From: Cervus elaphus
Taxonomy: Eukaryota > Chordata > Mammalia > Artiodactyla > Cervidae
NCBI RefSeq assembly: GCF_910594005.1
Contig: NW_025316717.1
Coordinates: forward strand, 1-64,000
DNA length: 64,000 nucleotides
Reading direction: 5' to 3'
The position numbers were made by a program, and so were the translations under genes. The notes under the pieces are model-generated. The model did no database searches. It worked only from the letters and a program-made list of their open reading frames with translations, and was not told where the DNA came from. Of this stretch, positions 10,769 to 23,700 are shown one piece after another; position 1 is the stretch's first letter; every line of letters starts with the position of its first letter.

Positions 10769-12017
10769 AGGAGCATCAAAAGTGTGAAAATACGAGGAGC
10801 AAGTAAAGTGTGAAAAATCCCAGGAGTAGAAAAATGGGAGAAAAATACGAGGAGCAAAAAAGAAACCAAAACAAAAATATACGAGGAGCAGAAAAGGGGG
10901 GAAAATAAGAGGAGTATCAAAAGTGTGACAATACGAGGAGCAAGAAAAGTGTGAAAAAACCCAGGAGGAGAAATAGGGGAGAAAAATATGAGGAGCAAAA
11001 AAAAAAAAACAGAAATATACGAGAAGAAGAAAAGTGGGGAAAATGAGTGGAGCCTCAAAAGTGTGAAAACACGAGGAGAAAGAAAATTGTGAAAAACACG
11101 AGGAGCAAGAAAAGGGAAGAAATATACGAGGAGCAAAAGAAAAAAAACAAAAACAAAAAATACGAGGAGCAGAAAAGTGTGAAAAATAAGAGGAGCATCA
11201 AAAGTGTGAAAATACGAGGAGCAAGAAAACTGTGAAAAACACGAGGAGCAAGAAAAGGGAAGAAACATATGAGGAGCAAAAAAAAAAAAAAAACAGAAAA
11301 ATACGAGGAGCAGAAAAGTGTGAAAAATAAAGGAGCATCAAAAGTGTGAAAATACGAGGAGCAAGAAAAGTGTGAAAAACCCGAGGTGAAGAAAAAGGCG
11401 AGAAGAATACGAGGAGCAAAAAAACTAAAAACAGAGAAATACGAGGAGCAGAAAAGGGTGAAAAATAAGGGGAGCATCAAAAGTGTGCAAATACGAGGAG
11501 CAATAAATGTATGAAAAATCCCAGGAGCAGGAAAAGGGGAGAAAAATACGAGGAACAACAAAAAAAAAAACAGAAAAATACGACGAGCAAGAAAAGTTTG
11601 AAAAACACGAGAAGAAAAAGGGGAGAAAAAAACAAGGAGTAAAAAAAAAAAAAAAAAAAAGAAAAATACGAGGAGCAGACAAGGGGGGAAAATCAGAGGA
11701 GGATCAACAGTATGCCACTACGAAGAGAAAGAGCAGTGTGAAAAACCCGAAGCGAAGAAACAGGGGAGAAGAATGCGAGGAGCAAGAAAAAAAAAGCAAA
11801 AGACAAAAATGAGGAGCAGACAAGGGGGGAAAATCAGAGGAGGATCAACAGTATGCCACGACGAGGAGCAAGAGCAGTGTGAAAAACCCGAGGCGAAGAA
11901 TACGAGGAGCAAGAAAAAAAAGCAAAAGACATAAACGAGGAGCAGACAAAGGGGGAAAATCAGAGGAGGATCAACAGTATGAAACTACGAGGAGCAAGAG
12001 CAGTGTGAAAAACCCGA
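10769..12017 (+). repeat. Diverged ~140-bp purine satellite plus transitional monomers, U2
   Basis: Aligns throughout with the U1 diverged zone. Small differences lie around the A-tract, where AAATACAAGGAGT of U1 is AAAAACAAGGAGT here. Transitional monomers begin near 11661 and the 141-bp array begins at GGCGAACAAAC (12018). Confidence 0.9.
11641..11660 (+). repeat. A-tract (20 A), U2
   Basis: Twenty A after AAGGAGT, at the same structural position as in the other units. Confidence 0.95.
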
Positions 12018-14111
12018 GGCGAACAAACAGGGGAGAAGAATAAGAGGAGCAAGAAAAAAAAAGCAAAATACAAAAACGAGGAGAACACAAGGGGCGAAAA
12101 TCAGAGGAGGATCAAAAGTGTGGCACTACGTGGAGTAAGAGAAGTGTGAAAAACCCGAGGTGAAGAAACAGGGGAGAAGAATACGAGGAGCAAGAAAAAA
12201 AAAGCAAAATACAAAAACGAGGAGAACACAAGGGGCGAAAATCAGAGGAGGATCAACAGTATGCCACTACGTGGAGGAAGAGAAGTGTGAAAAACCCGAG
12301 GCGAAGAAACAGGGGAGAAGAATACGAGGAGCAAGAAAAAAAAAGCAAAATACAAAAACGAGGAGAACACAAGGGGCGAAAATCAGAGGAGGATCAACAG
12401 TATGCCACTACGTGGAGTAAGAGAAGTGTGAAAAACCCGAGGCGAAGAAACAGGGGAGAAGAATACGAGAAGCAAGAAAAAAAAAGCAAAATACAAAAAC
12501 GAGGAGAACACAAGGGGCGAAAATCAGAGGAGGATCAACAGTATGCCACTACGTGGAGTGAGAGAAGTGTGAAAAACCCGAGGCGAAGAAACAGGGGAGA
12601 AGAATACGAGGAGCAAGAAAAAAAAAGCAAAATACAAAAACGAGGAGAACACAAGGGGCGAAAATCAGAGGAGGATCAAAAGTCTGGCACTACGTGGAGT
12701 AAGAGAAGTGTGAAACACCCGAGGCGAAGAAACAGGGGAGAAGAATACGAGGAGCAAGAAAAAAAAAGCAAAATACAAAAACAAGGAGAACACAAGGGGC
12801 GAAAATCAGAGGAGGGTCAACAGTATGCCACTACGTGGAGTAAGAGAAGTGTGAAAAACCCGAGGTGAAGAAACAGGGGAGAAGAATACGAGGAGCAAGA
12901 AAAAAAAAGCAAAATACAAAAACGAGGAGAACACAAGGGGCGAAAATCAGAGGAGGATCAACAGTATGCCACTACGTGGAGTAAGAGAAGTGTGAAAATG
13001 CTGATGCGAAGAAACAGGGGAGAAGAATACGAGGAGCAAGAAAAAAAAAGCAAAATACAAAAACGAGGAGAACACAAGGGGCGAAAATCAGAGGGGGATC
13101 AACAGTATGCCACTACGTGGAGTAAGAGAAGTGTGAAAAACCCGAGGTGAAGAAACAGGGGAGAAGAATACGAGGAGCAAGAAAAAAAAAGCAAAATACA
13201 AAAACGAGGAGAACACAAGGGGCGAAAATCAGAGGAGGATCAACAGTATGCCACTACGTGGAGTAAGAGAAGTGTGAAAAACCCGAGGCGAAGAAACCGG
13301 GGAGAAGAATACGAGGAGCAAGAAAAAAAAAGCAAAATACAAAAACGAGGAGAACACAAGGGGCGAAAATCAGAGGAGGATCAACAGTATGCCACTACGT
13401 GGAGTAACAGAAGTGTGAAAATGCTGATGCGAAGAAACAGGGGAGAAGAATACGAGGAGCAAGAAAAAAAAAGCAAAATACAAAAACGAGGAGAACACAA
13501 GGAGCGAAAATCAGAGGAGGATCAACAGTATGCCACTACGTGGAGTAAGAGAAGTGTGAAAAACCCGAGGCGAAGAAACAGGGGAGAAGAATACGAGGAG
13601 CAAGAAAAAAAAAGCAAAATACAAAAACGAGTAGAACACAAGCGCCGAAAATCAGAGGAGGATCAAAAGTGTGGCACTACGTGCAGTAAGAGAAGTGTGA
13701 AAAACCCGAGGCGAAGAAACAGGGGAGAAGAATACGAGGAGCAAGAAAAAAAAAGCAAAATACAAAAACGAGGAGAACACAAGGGGCGAAAATCAGAGGA
13801 GGATCAACAGTATGCCACTACGTGGAGTAAGAGAAGTGTGAAAAACCCGAGGCGAAGAAACAGGGGAGAAGAATACGAGGAGCAAGAAAAAGAAAAGCAA
13901 AATACAAAAACGAGGAGAACACAAGGGGCGAAAATCAGAGGAGGATCAAAAGTGTGGCACTACGTGGAGTAAGAGAAGCGAGAAAAAGCCGAGGTGAAGA
14001 AACACGGGAGAAGAATACGAGCAGCAAGAAAAAAAAAAGCAAATTACAAAAACGAGGAGAACACAAGGGGCGAAAATCAGAGGAGGATCAACAGTATGCC
14101 ACTACGAGAAG
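12018..14111 (+). repeat. 141-bp purine-rich satellite array, U2 (~15 monomers)
   Basis: 2,094 bp, about 565 bp longer than in U1, which is close to four extra 141-bp monomers (564). Extra monomers include one with AGTCTGGCACTACG near 12680 and one with GAGAAGCAAG near 12468. The right-hand order (GTAGAACACAAGCGCC near 13631, AAAAAGAAAAGC, terminal AAACACGGG) matches U0 and U1. The gain therefore lies in the left or middle of the array. Confidence 0.94.
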
Positions 14112-17100
14112 CACGTGTTGCCCAGGTGATGCCCACGTGATGCCCACGTGATTCCCACGTGTTGCCCACGTGATGCCCACGTGATTCTCACGTGTTGCCC
14201 ACGTGATGCCCACGTGATTCCCACGTGATACCCACGTGATTACCACGTGTTGCCCACGTGATTCCCACGTGATGCGCACATGATACCCACGTGATTCCCA
14301 CGTGATTCCCACGTGATGACCACGTGATTCCCACGTGTTTCCCACGTGTTACCCACGTGATTCACACCTGATTCTCACGTGACTCCCACGTGATTCCCAC
14401 GTGATGCCCACGTGATTCCCACGTGATGCCCACGTGATGCCCACGTGTTGCACACGTGACTCCCACGTGATTCTCTCGTGATTCCCACGTGATGCCCACG
14501 TGATTCCCACGTGACTCCCACGTGATTCCCACGTGATGCCCACGTGATGCCCACGTGATTCCCACGTGATTCCCACGTGATTCCCACGTGATTCCCACGT
14601 GATTCCCACGTGATTTCCACGTATTGCACACGTGATGCCCACTTGATGCCCACGTGATTCCCACGTGTTGCCCACGTGATCCCCACGTGATTCCCACGTG
14701 ATACCCAAGTGACTCCCACGTGTTGCCCACGTGATTCCCACGTGATGCCCACGTGATACCCACGTGATTCCCACGTGATTCCCACGTGATGCCCACGTGA
14801 TTCCCACGTGTTTCCCACGTGTTTCCCACGTGATTCCCACGTGATTCCCACGTGATTCCCACGTGATTCCCACGTGATTCCCACGTGTTGCCCACGTGAT
14901 GCCCACGTGATTCCCACCTGATTCCCACGTGATGCCCACGTGATTCCCACGTGATTCCCACGTGTTGCACACGTGATGCCCACTTGATGCCCACGTGATT
15001 CCCACGTAATGCCCACGTGATTCCCTCGTGATGCCCACGTGATTCCCACGTGATCCCCACGTGTTGCCCAGGTGATCCCCACGTGATTCCCACGTGATGC
15101 CCACGTGATACATACGTGATTCCCACGTGATGCCCACGTGATTCCCATGTGTTTCCCACATGTTGCCCACGTGATTCCCACCTGATTCTCACGTGACTCC
15201 CACGTGATTCCCACGTGATGCCCACGTGATGCCCACGTGATTCCCACGTGTTGCCCACGTGTTGCCCACGTGATTCCCACGTGATTCCCACGTGATTCCC
15301 AGCTGTTGCCCAAGTGATTCCCACGTGATTCCCACGTGTTGCCCACGTGATTCCCACGTGATGCCCACGTGATGCCCAAGTGATGCCCACGTGATTCCCA
15401 CGTGATGCCCACGTGATTCCCACGTGATACCCACGTGATTCCCACGTGTTGCCCACGTGATTCCCACGTGATGCCCACGTGATACCCACGTTATTCCCAC
15501 GTGATTCCCACGTGATTCCCACGTGATGCCCAAGTGACGCCCACGTGATTCCCACGTGATGCCCACGTGATTCCCACGTGATTCCCACGTGTTGCCCACG
15601 TGATTCCCACGTGACTCCCACGTGATTCCCACGTGATGCCCACGTGATTCCCACGTGACTCCCACGTGATTCCCACGTGATGCCCACGTGATGCCCACGT
15701 GTTGCCCACGTGATTCCCACGTGATTCCCACGTGATTTCCACGTGTTGCACACGTGATGCCCACTTGATGCGCACGTGATTCCCACGTGATGCCCACGTG
15801 ATTCCCTCGTGATGCCCACGTGATACCCACGTGATGCCCACGTGATGCCCACGTGATTCCCACGTGATACCCACGTGATGCCCACGTGATGCCCACGTGT
15901 TGCCCACGTGATTCCCACGTGATTCCCGCGTGATTCCCACGTGTTGCACACGTGTTGCCCTCGTGATCCCCACGTGATTCCCACGTGATACCCACGTGAT
16001 TCCCACGTGTTGCCCACGTGATTCCCACGTGATGCCCACGTGATACCCACGTGATTCCCACGTGATTCCCACGTGATGCCCACGTGATTCCCACGTGTTT
16101 CCCACGTGTTGCCCACGTGATTCCCACCTGATTCTCACGTGACTCCCACGTGATTCCCACGTGATGCCCACGTGATTCCCACGTGATGCCCACGTGATGC
16201 CCACGTGTTGCATACGTGACTCCCACGTGATTCTCTTGTGATTCCCACGTGATGCCCACGTGATTCCCACGTGTTGCCCACGTGATGGCCACGTGTTGCC
16301 CACGTGATTCCCACGTGATGCCCACGTGATTCCCACGTGATTACCACGTGACGCCCACGTGATTCCCACCTGATTCTCACGTGACTCCCACGTGATTCCC
16401 ACGTGATGCCCACGTGATGCCCACGTGTTGCACACGTGACTCCCACGTGATTCTCTCGTGATTCCCACGTGATGCCCACGTGATTCCCACGTGACTCCCA
16501 CGTGATTCCCACGTGATGCCCACGTGATGCCCACGTGTTGCCCACGTGATTCCCACGTGATGCCCACGTGATGCCCACGTGATTCCCACGGTTGCCCACG
16601 TGATGCCCACGTGATGCCCACGTGATTCCCACGTGTTGCCAACCTGATGCCCACGTGATTCCCACGTGATGCCCACGTGATTCCCACGTGTTTCCCACGT
16701 GATGCCCACTTGATTCCTACGTGATTCCCACGTGATTCACACGTGATGCCCACGAGATTCCCACGTGTTGCCCACGTGATTCCCACGTGATGCCCACGTG
16801 ATACCCACGTGATTCCCACGTGATTCCCACGTGATTCCCACGTGATTCCCACGTGATTCCCACGTGTTTCCCACGTGTTGCCCACGTGATTCCCACCTGA
16901 TTCTCACGTGACTCCCACGTGATTCCCACGTGAGGCCCACGTGATGCCCACGTGTTGCACACGTGACTCCCACGTGATTCTCTCGTGATTCCCACGTGAT
17001 GCCCACGTGATTCCCACGTGACTCCCACGTGATTCCCACGTGATGCCCACGTGATGCCCACGTGATTCCCACGTGATTCCCACGTGTTGCCCACGTGTTG

Positions 17101-17410
17101 CCCACGTGATGTCCACGTGATTCCCGAGTGATTCCCACGTGATTCCCACGTAATACCCACGTGATGCCCACGTGATGCCCACGTGATTCCCACGTGTTGC
17201 CCACGTGATGCCCACTTGATTCCCACGTGATTCCCACGCGTTGCCCACGTGATACCCACGTGATTCCCACGTGATTCCCACGTGATCCCCACGTGTTGCC
17301 CAGGTGATCCCCACGTGATTCCCACGTGATGCCCACGTGATACCCACGTGATTCCCACGTGATGCCCACGTGATTCCCACGTGATGCTCAAGTGATACCC
17401 ACGGGATCAT
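14112..17410. repeat. 11-bp CACGTG satellite array, U3 (3,299 bp)
   Basis: Equal in length to the arrays of U1 and U2 and nearly identical to U2. It contains a CpG-transition core variant, CACATG, at 14277-14282 where U1 and U2 have CACGTG. The irregular CACGGTTGCC site is shared with U2 (16581-16600), which groups U2 and U3 as the closest pair. Confidence 0.96.
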
Positions 17411-18660
17411 AGGAGCATCAAAAGTGTGAAAATACGAGGAGCAAGTAAAGTGTGAAAAATCCCAGGAGTAGAAAAATGGGAGAAAAATACGAGGAGCAAA
17501 AAAGAAACCAAAACAAAAATATACGAGGAGCAGAAAAGGGGGGAAAATAAGAGGAGTATCAAAAGTGTGACAATACGAGGAGCAAGAAAAGTGTGAAAAA
17601 ACCCAGGAGGAGAAATAGGGGAGAAAAATATGAGGAGCAAAAAAAAAAAAACAGAAATATACGAGAAGAAGAAAAGTGGGGAAAATGAGTGGAGCCTCAA
17701 AAGTGTGAAAACACGAGGAGAAAGAAAATTGTGAAAAACACGAGGAGCAAGAAAAGGGAAGAAATATACGAGGAGCAAAAGAAAAAAAACAAAAACAAAA
17801 AATACGAGGAGCAGAAAAGTGTGAAAAATAAGAGGAGCATCAAAAGTGTGAAAATACGAGGAGCAAGAAAACTGTGAAAAACACGAGGAGCAAGAAAAGG
17901 GAAGAAACATATGAGGAGCAAAAAAAAAAAAAAAACAGAAAAATACGAGGAGCAGAAAAGTGTGAAAAATAAAGGAGCATCAAAAGTGTGAAAATACGAG
18001 GAGCAAGAAAAGTGTGAAAAACCCGAGGTGAAGAAAAAGGCGAGAAGAATACGAGGAGCAAAAAAACTAAAAACAGAGAAATACGAGGAGCAGAAAAGGG
18101 TGAAAAATAAGGGGAGCATCAAAAGTGTGCAAATTCGAGGAGCAATAAATGTATGAAAAATCCCAGGAGCAGGAAAAGGGGAGAAAAATACGAGGAACAA
18201 CAAAAAAAAAAACAGAAAAATACGACGAGCAAGAAAAGTTTGAAAAACACGAGAAGAAAAAGGGGAAAAAAAAAAAAGGAGAAAAAAAAAAAAAAAAAAA
18301 AAAGAAAAATACGAGGAGCAGACAAGGGGGGAAAATCAGAGGAGGATCAACAGTATGCCACTACGAAGAGAAAGAGCAGTGTGAAAAACCCGAAGCGAAG
18401 AAACAGGGGAGAAGAATGCGAGGAGCAAGAAAAAAAAAGCAAAAGACAAAAATGAGGAGCAGACAAGGGGGGAAAATCAGAGGAGGATCAACAGTATGCC
18501 ACGACGAGGAGCAAGAGCAGTGTGAAAAACCCGAGGCGAAGAATACGAGGAGCAAGAAAAAAAAGCAAAAGACATAAACGAGGAGCAGACAAAGGGGGAA
18601 AATCAGAGGAGGATCAACAGTATGAAACTACGAGGAGCAAGAGCAGTGTGAAAAACCCGA
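17411..18660 (+). repeat. Diverged ~140-bp purine satellite plus transitional monomers, U3
   Basis: Collinear with U1 and U2. The region before the A-tract has decayed further: GGGGAAAAAAAAAAAAGGAG (18262-18281) replaces the usual GGGGAGAAAAATACAAGGAG, giving two adjacent A-runs. TACGAGG has become TTCGAGG near 18134. Confidence 0.9.
18282..18303 (+). repeat. A-tract (22 A), U3
   Basis: Twenty-two A, the longest version seen, preceded by a second run of 12 A (18266-18277) that is found only in this unit. Confidence 0.95.
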
Positions 18661-20753
18661 GGCGAACAAACAGGGGAGAAGAATAAGAGGAGCAAGAAAA
18701 AAAAAGCAAAATACAAAAACGAGGAGAACACAAGGGGCGAAAATCAGAGGAGGATCAAAAGTGTGGCACTACGTGGAGTAAGAGAAGTGTGAAAAACCCG
18801 AGGTGAAGAAACAGGGGAGAAGAATACGAGGAGCAAGAAAAAAAAAGCAAAATACAAAAACGAGGAGAACACAAGGGGCGAAAATCAGAGGAGGATCAAC
18901 AGTATGCCACTACGTGGAGGAAGAGAAGTGTGAAAAACCCGAGGCGAAGAAACAGGGGAGAAGAATACGAGGAGCAAGAAAAAAAAAGCAAAATACAAAA
19001 ACGAGGAGAACACAAGGGGCGAAAATCAGAGGAGGATCAACAGTATGCCACTACGTGGAGTAAGAGAAGTGTGAAAAACCCGAGGCGAAGAAACAGGGGA
19101 GAAGAATACGAGAAGCAAGAAAAAAAAAGCAAAATACAAAAACGAGGAGAACACAAGGGGCGAAAATCAGAGGAGGATCAACAGTATGCCACTACGTGGA
19201 GTGAGAGAAGTGTGAAAAACCCGAGGCAAAGAAACAGGGGAGAAGAATACGAGGAGCAAGAAAAAAAAAGCAAAATACAAAAACGAGGAGAACACAAGGG
19301 GCGAAAATCAGAGGAGGATCAAAAGTCTGGCACTACGTGGAGTAAGAGAAGTGTGAAACACCCGAGGCGAAGAAACAGGGGAGAAGAATACGAGCAGCAA
19401 GAAAAAAAAAGCAAAATACAAAAACGAGGAGAACACAAGGGGCGAAAATCAGAGGAGGGTCAACAGTATGCCACTACGTGGAGTAAGAGAAGTGTGAAAA
19501 ACCCGAGGTGAAGAAACAGGGGAGAAGAATACGAGGAGCAAGAAAAAAAAAGCAAAATACAAAAACGAGGAGAACACAAGGGGCGAAAATCAGAGGAGGA
19601 TCAACAGTATGCCACTACGTGGAGTAAGAGAAGTGTGAAAATGCTGATGCGAAGAAACAGGGGAGAAGAATACGAGGAGCAAGAAAAAAAAAGCAAAATA
19701 CAAAAACGAGGAGAACACAAGGGGCGAAAATCAGAGGAGGATCAACAGTATGCCACTACGTGGAGTAAGAGAAGTGTGAAAAACCCGAGGTGAAGAAACA
19801 GGGGAGAAGAATACGAGGAGCAAGAAAAAAAAAGCAAAATACAAAAACGAGGAGAACACAAGGGGCGAAAATCAGAGGAGGATCAACAGTATGCCACTAC
19901 GTGGAGTAAGAGAAGTGTGAAAAACCCGAGGCGAAGAAACCGGGGAGAAGAAAACGAGGAGAAAGAAAAAAAAAGCAAAATACAAAAACGAGGAGAACAC
20001 AAGGGGCGAAAATCAGAGGAGGATCAACAGTATGCCACTACGTGGAGTAAGAGAAGTGTGAAAATGCTGATGCGAAGAAACAGGGGAGAAGAATACGAGG
20101 AGCAAGAAAAAAAAAGCAAAATACAAAAACGAGGAGAACACAAGGGGCGAAAATCAGAGGAGGATCAACAGTATGCCACTACGTGGAGTAAGAGAAGTGT
20201 GAAAAACCCAAGGCGAAGAAACAGGGGAGAAGAATACGAGGAGCAAGAAAAAAAAAGCAAAATACAAAAACGAGTAGAACACAAGCGCCGAAAATCAGAG
20301 GAGGATCAAAAGTGTGGCACTACGTGCAGTAAGAGAAGTGTGAAAAACCCGAGGCGAAGAAACAGGGGAGAAGAATACGAGGAGCAAGAAAAAAAAAGCA
20401 AAATACAAAAACGAGGAGAACACAAGGGGCGAAAATCAGAGGAGGATCAACAGTATGCCACTACGTGGAGTAAGAGAAGTGTGAAAAACCCGAGGCGAAG
20501 AAACAGGGGAGAAGAATACGAGGAGCAAGAAAAAGAAAAGCAAAATACAAAAACGAGGAGAACACAAGGGGCGAAAATCAGAGGAGGATCAAAAGTGTGG
20601 CACTACGTGGAGTAAGAGAAGCGAGAAAAAGCCGAGGTGAAGAAACACGGGAGAAGAATACGAGGAGCAAGAAAAAAAAAGCAAATTACAAAAACGAGGA
20701 GAACACAAGGGGCGAAAATCAGAGGAGGATCAACAGTATGCCACTACGAGAAG
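18661..20753 (+). repeat. 141-bp purine-rich satellite array, U3 (~15 monomers)
   Basis: 2,093 bp, with the same monomer order as U2. Unit-specific changes include GAGAAGAAAACGAGGAGAAAG near 19945 and a terminal monomer with CGAGGAGCAAG (near 20660) where other units have CGAGCAGCAAG. Confidence 0.94.
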
Positions 20754-23700
20754 CACGTGTTGCCCAGGTGATGCCCACGTGATGCCCACGTGATTCCCAC
20801 GTGTTGCCCACGTGATGCCCACGTGATTCTCACGTGTTGCCCACGTGATGCCCACGTGATTCCCACGTGATACCCACGTGATTACCACGTGTTGCCCACG
20901 TGATTCCCACGTGATGCGCACGTGATACCCACGTGATTCCCACGTGATTCCCACGTGATGACCACGTGATTCCCACGTGTTTCCCACGTGTTACCCACGT
21001 GATTCACACCTGATTCTCACGTGACTCCCACGTGATTCCCACGTGATGCCCACGTGATTCCCACGTGATGCCCACGTGATGCCCACGTGTTGCACACGTG
21101 ACTCCCACGTGATTCTCTCGTGATTCCCACGTGATGCCCACGTGATTCCCACGTGACTCCCACGTGATTCCCACGTGATGCCCACGTGATGCCCACGTGA
21201 TTCCCACGTGATTCCCACGTGATTCCCACGTGATTCCCACGTGATTCCCACGTGATTTCCACGTATTGCACACGTGATGCCCACTTGATGCCCACGTGAT
21301 TCCCACGTGTTGCCCACGTGATCCCCACGTGATTCCCACGTGATACCCAAGTGACTCCCACGTGTTGCCCACGTGATTCCCACGTGATGCCCACGTGATA
21401 CCCACGTGATTCCCACGTGATTCCCACGTGATGCCCACGTGATTCCCACGTGTTTCCCACGTGTTTCCCACGTGATTCCCACGTGATTCCCACGTGATTC
21501 CCACGTGATTCCCACGTGATTCCCACGTGTTGCCCACGTGATGCCCACGTGATTCCCACGTGATTCCCACGTGATGCCCACGTGATTCCCACGTGATTCC
21601 CACGTGTTGCACACGTGATGCCCACTTGATGCCCACGTGATTCCCACGTAATGCCCACGTGATTCCCTCGTGATGCCCACGTGATTCCCACGTGATCCCC
21701 ACGTGTTGCCCAGGTGATCCCCACGTGATTCCCACGTGATGCCCACGTGATACATACGTGATTCCCACGTGATGCCCACGTGATTCCCATGTGTTTCCCA
21801 CATGTTGCCCACGTGATTCCCACCTGATTCTCACGTGACTCCCACGTGATTCCCACGTGATGCCCACGTGATTCCCACGTGATGCCCACGTGATGCCCAC
21901 GTGTTGCACACGTGATTCCCACGTGATGCTCTCGTGATTCCCACGTGATGCCCACGTGATTCCCACGTGACTCCCACGTGATGCCCACGTGATGCCCACG
22001 TGTTGCCCACGTGATGCCCACGTGATGCCCACGTGATTCCCACGTGATTCCCACGTGTTGCCCACGTGATGCCCACGTGATGCCCACGTGATACCCACGT
22101 GTTGCCAACGTGATGCCGACGTGATTCCCACGTGATGCCCACGTGATTCCCACGTGATTCCCACGTGATGCCCACGTGATTCCCACGTGATTCCCACGTG
22201 ATGCCCACGTGATTCCCACGTGATTCCCACGTGTTGCCCACGTGTTCCCCACGTGATTCCCACGTGATTCCCACGTGATGCCCACGTGATTCCCACGTGA
22301 TTCCCACGTGATGCCCACGTGATTCCCACGTGATTCTCACGTGATTCCCACGTGATGCCCACGTGATGGCCACGTGTTGCCCACGTGATTCCCACGTGAT
22401 GCCCACGTGATTCCCACGTGTTGCCCACGTGATTCCCACGTGATGCCCACGTGATTCCCACGTTGCCCACGTGATGCCCACGTGATTCCCACGTGTTGCC
22501 AACGTGATGCCCACGTGATTCCCAAGTGATTCCCACGTGTTTCCCACGTGATTCCCACGTGATGCCCACTTGATTCCCACGTGATTCCCACGTGATTCCC
22601 ACGTGTTGCCCACGTGTTGCCCACGTGATTCCCACGTGATTCCAGGTGTTGCCCACGTGATTCCCACGTGATTCCCACGTGTTGCCCACGTGATTCCCAC
22701 GTGATTCCCACGTGAGTCCCATGTGATTCCCACGTGTTGCACACGTGATGCCCAGTTGATGCCCACGTGATTCCCACGTGATGCCCACGTGATTCCCTCG
22801 TGATGCCCTCGTGATTCCCACGTGATCCCCACGTGTTGCCCAGGTGATCCCCACGTGATTCCCACGTGATGCCCACGTGATACATACGTGATTCCCACGT
22901 GATGTCCACGTGATACCCACGTGATTCCCACGTGATTCCCACGTGATTCCCACGTGATTCCCAGGTGTTGCCCACGTGTTGCCCACGTTACGTCCACGTG
23001 ATTCCCGCGTGATTCCCACGTGATTCCCACGTGATACCCACGTGATGCCCACGTGATGCCCACGTCATTCCCACGTGTTGCTCACGTGATGCCCACGTGA
23101 TTCCCACGTGATTCCCACGTGTTGCCCACGTGATGCCCACGTGATTCCCACATGTTTCCCACGTGTTACCCACGTGATTCCCACGTGATTCCCACGTGAC
23201 GCCCACGTGATTCCCACGTGATTCCCACGTGATACCCACGTGATTCCCACGTGGTGCCCACGTGATTCCCACGTGATGCCCACGTGATACCCACGTGATT
23301 CCCACGTGATTCCCACGTGATGCCCACGTGATGCCCACGTGATGCCCACGAGTTGCCCACGTGATTCCCACGTGATGCCCACGTATTCCCACGTGATTCC
23401 CACGTGATGCCCACTTGATTCCCACGTGATTCCCACGTGATTCTCACGTGACTCCTACGTGATTACCACGTGACGCCCACGTGATTCCCACGTGACTCCC
23501 ACGTGATTCCCACGTGACCCCCACGTGATGCCCACGTGTTGCCCACGTGATTCCCACGTGATTCCCACGTGATTCCCACGTGATGCCCACATGATTCCCA
23601 CGTGACTCCAACGTGATTCCCACGTGATGCCACGTGATTCCCACGTGATGCCCACGTGATTCCCACGTGTTGCCCACGTGTTGCCCACGTGATTCCCACG

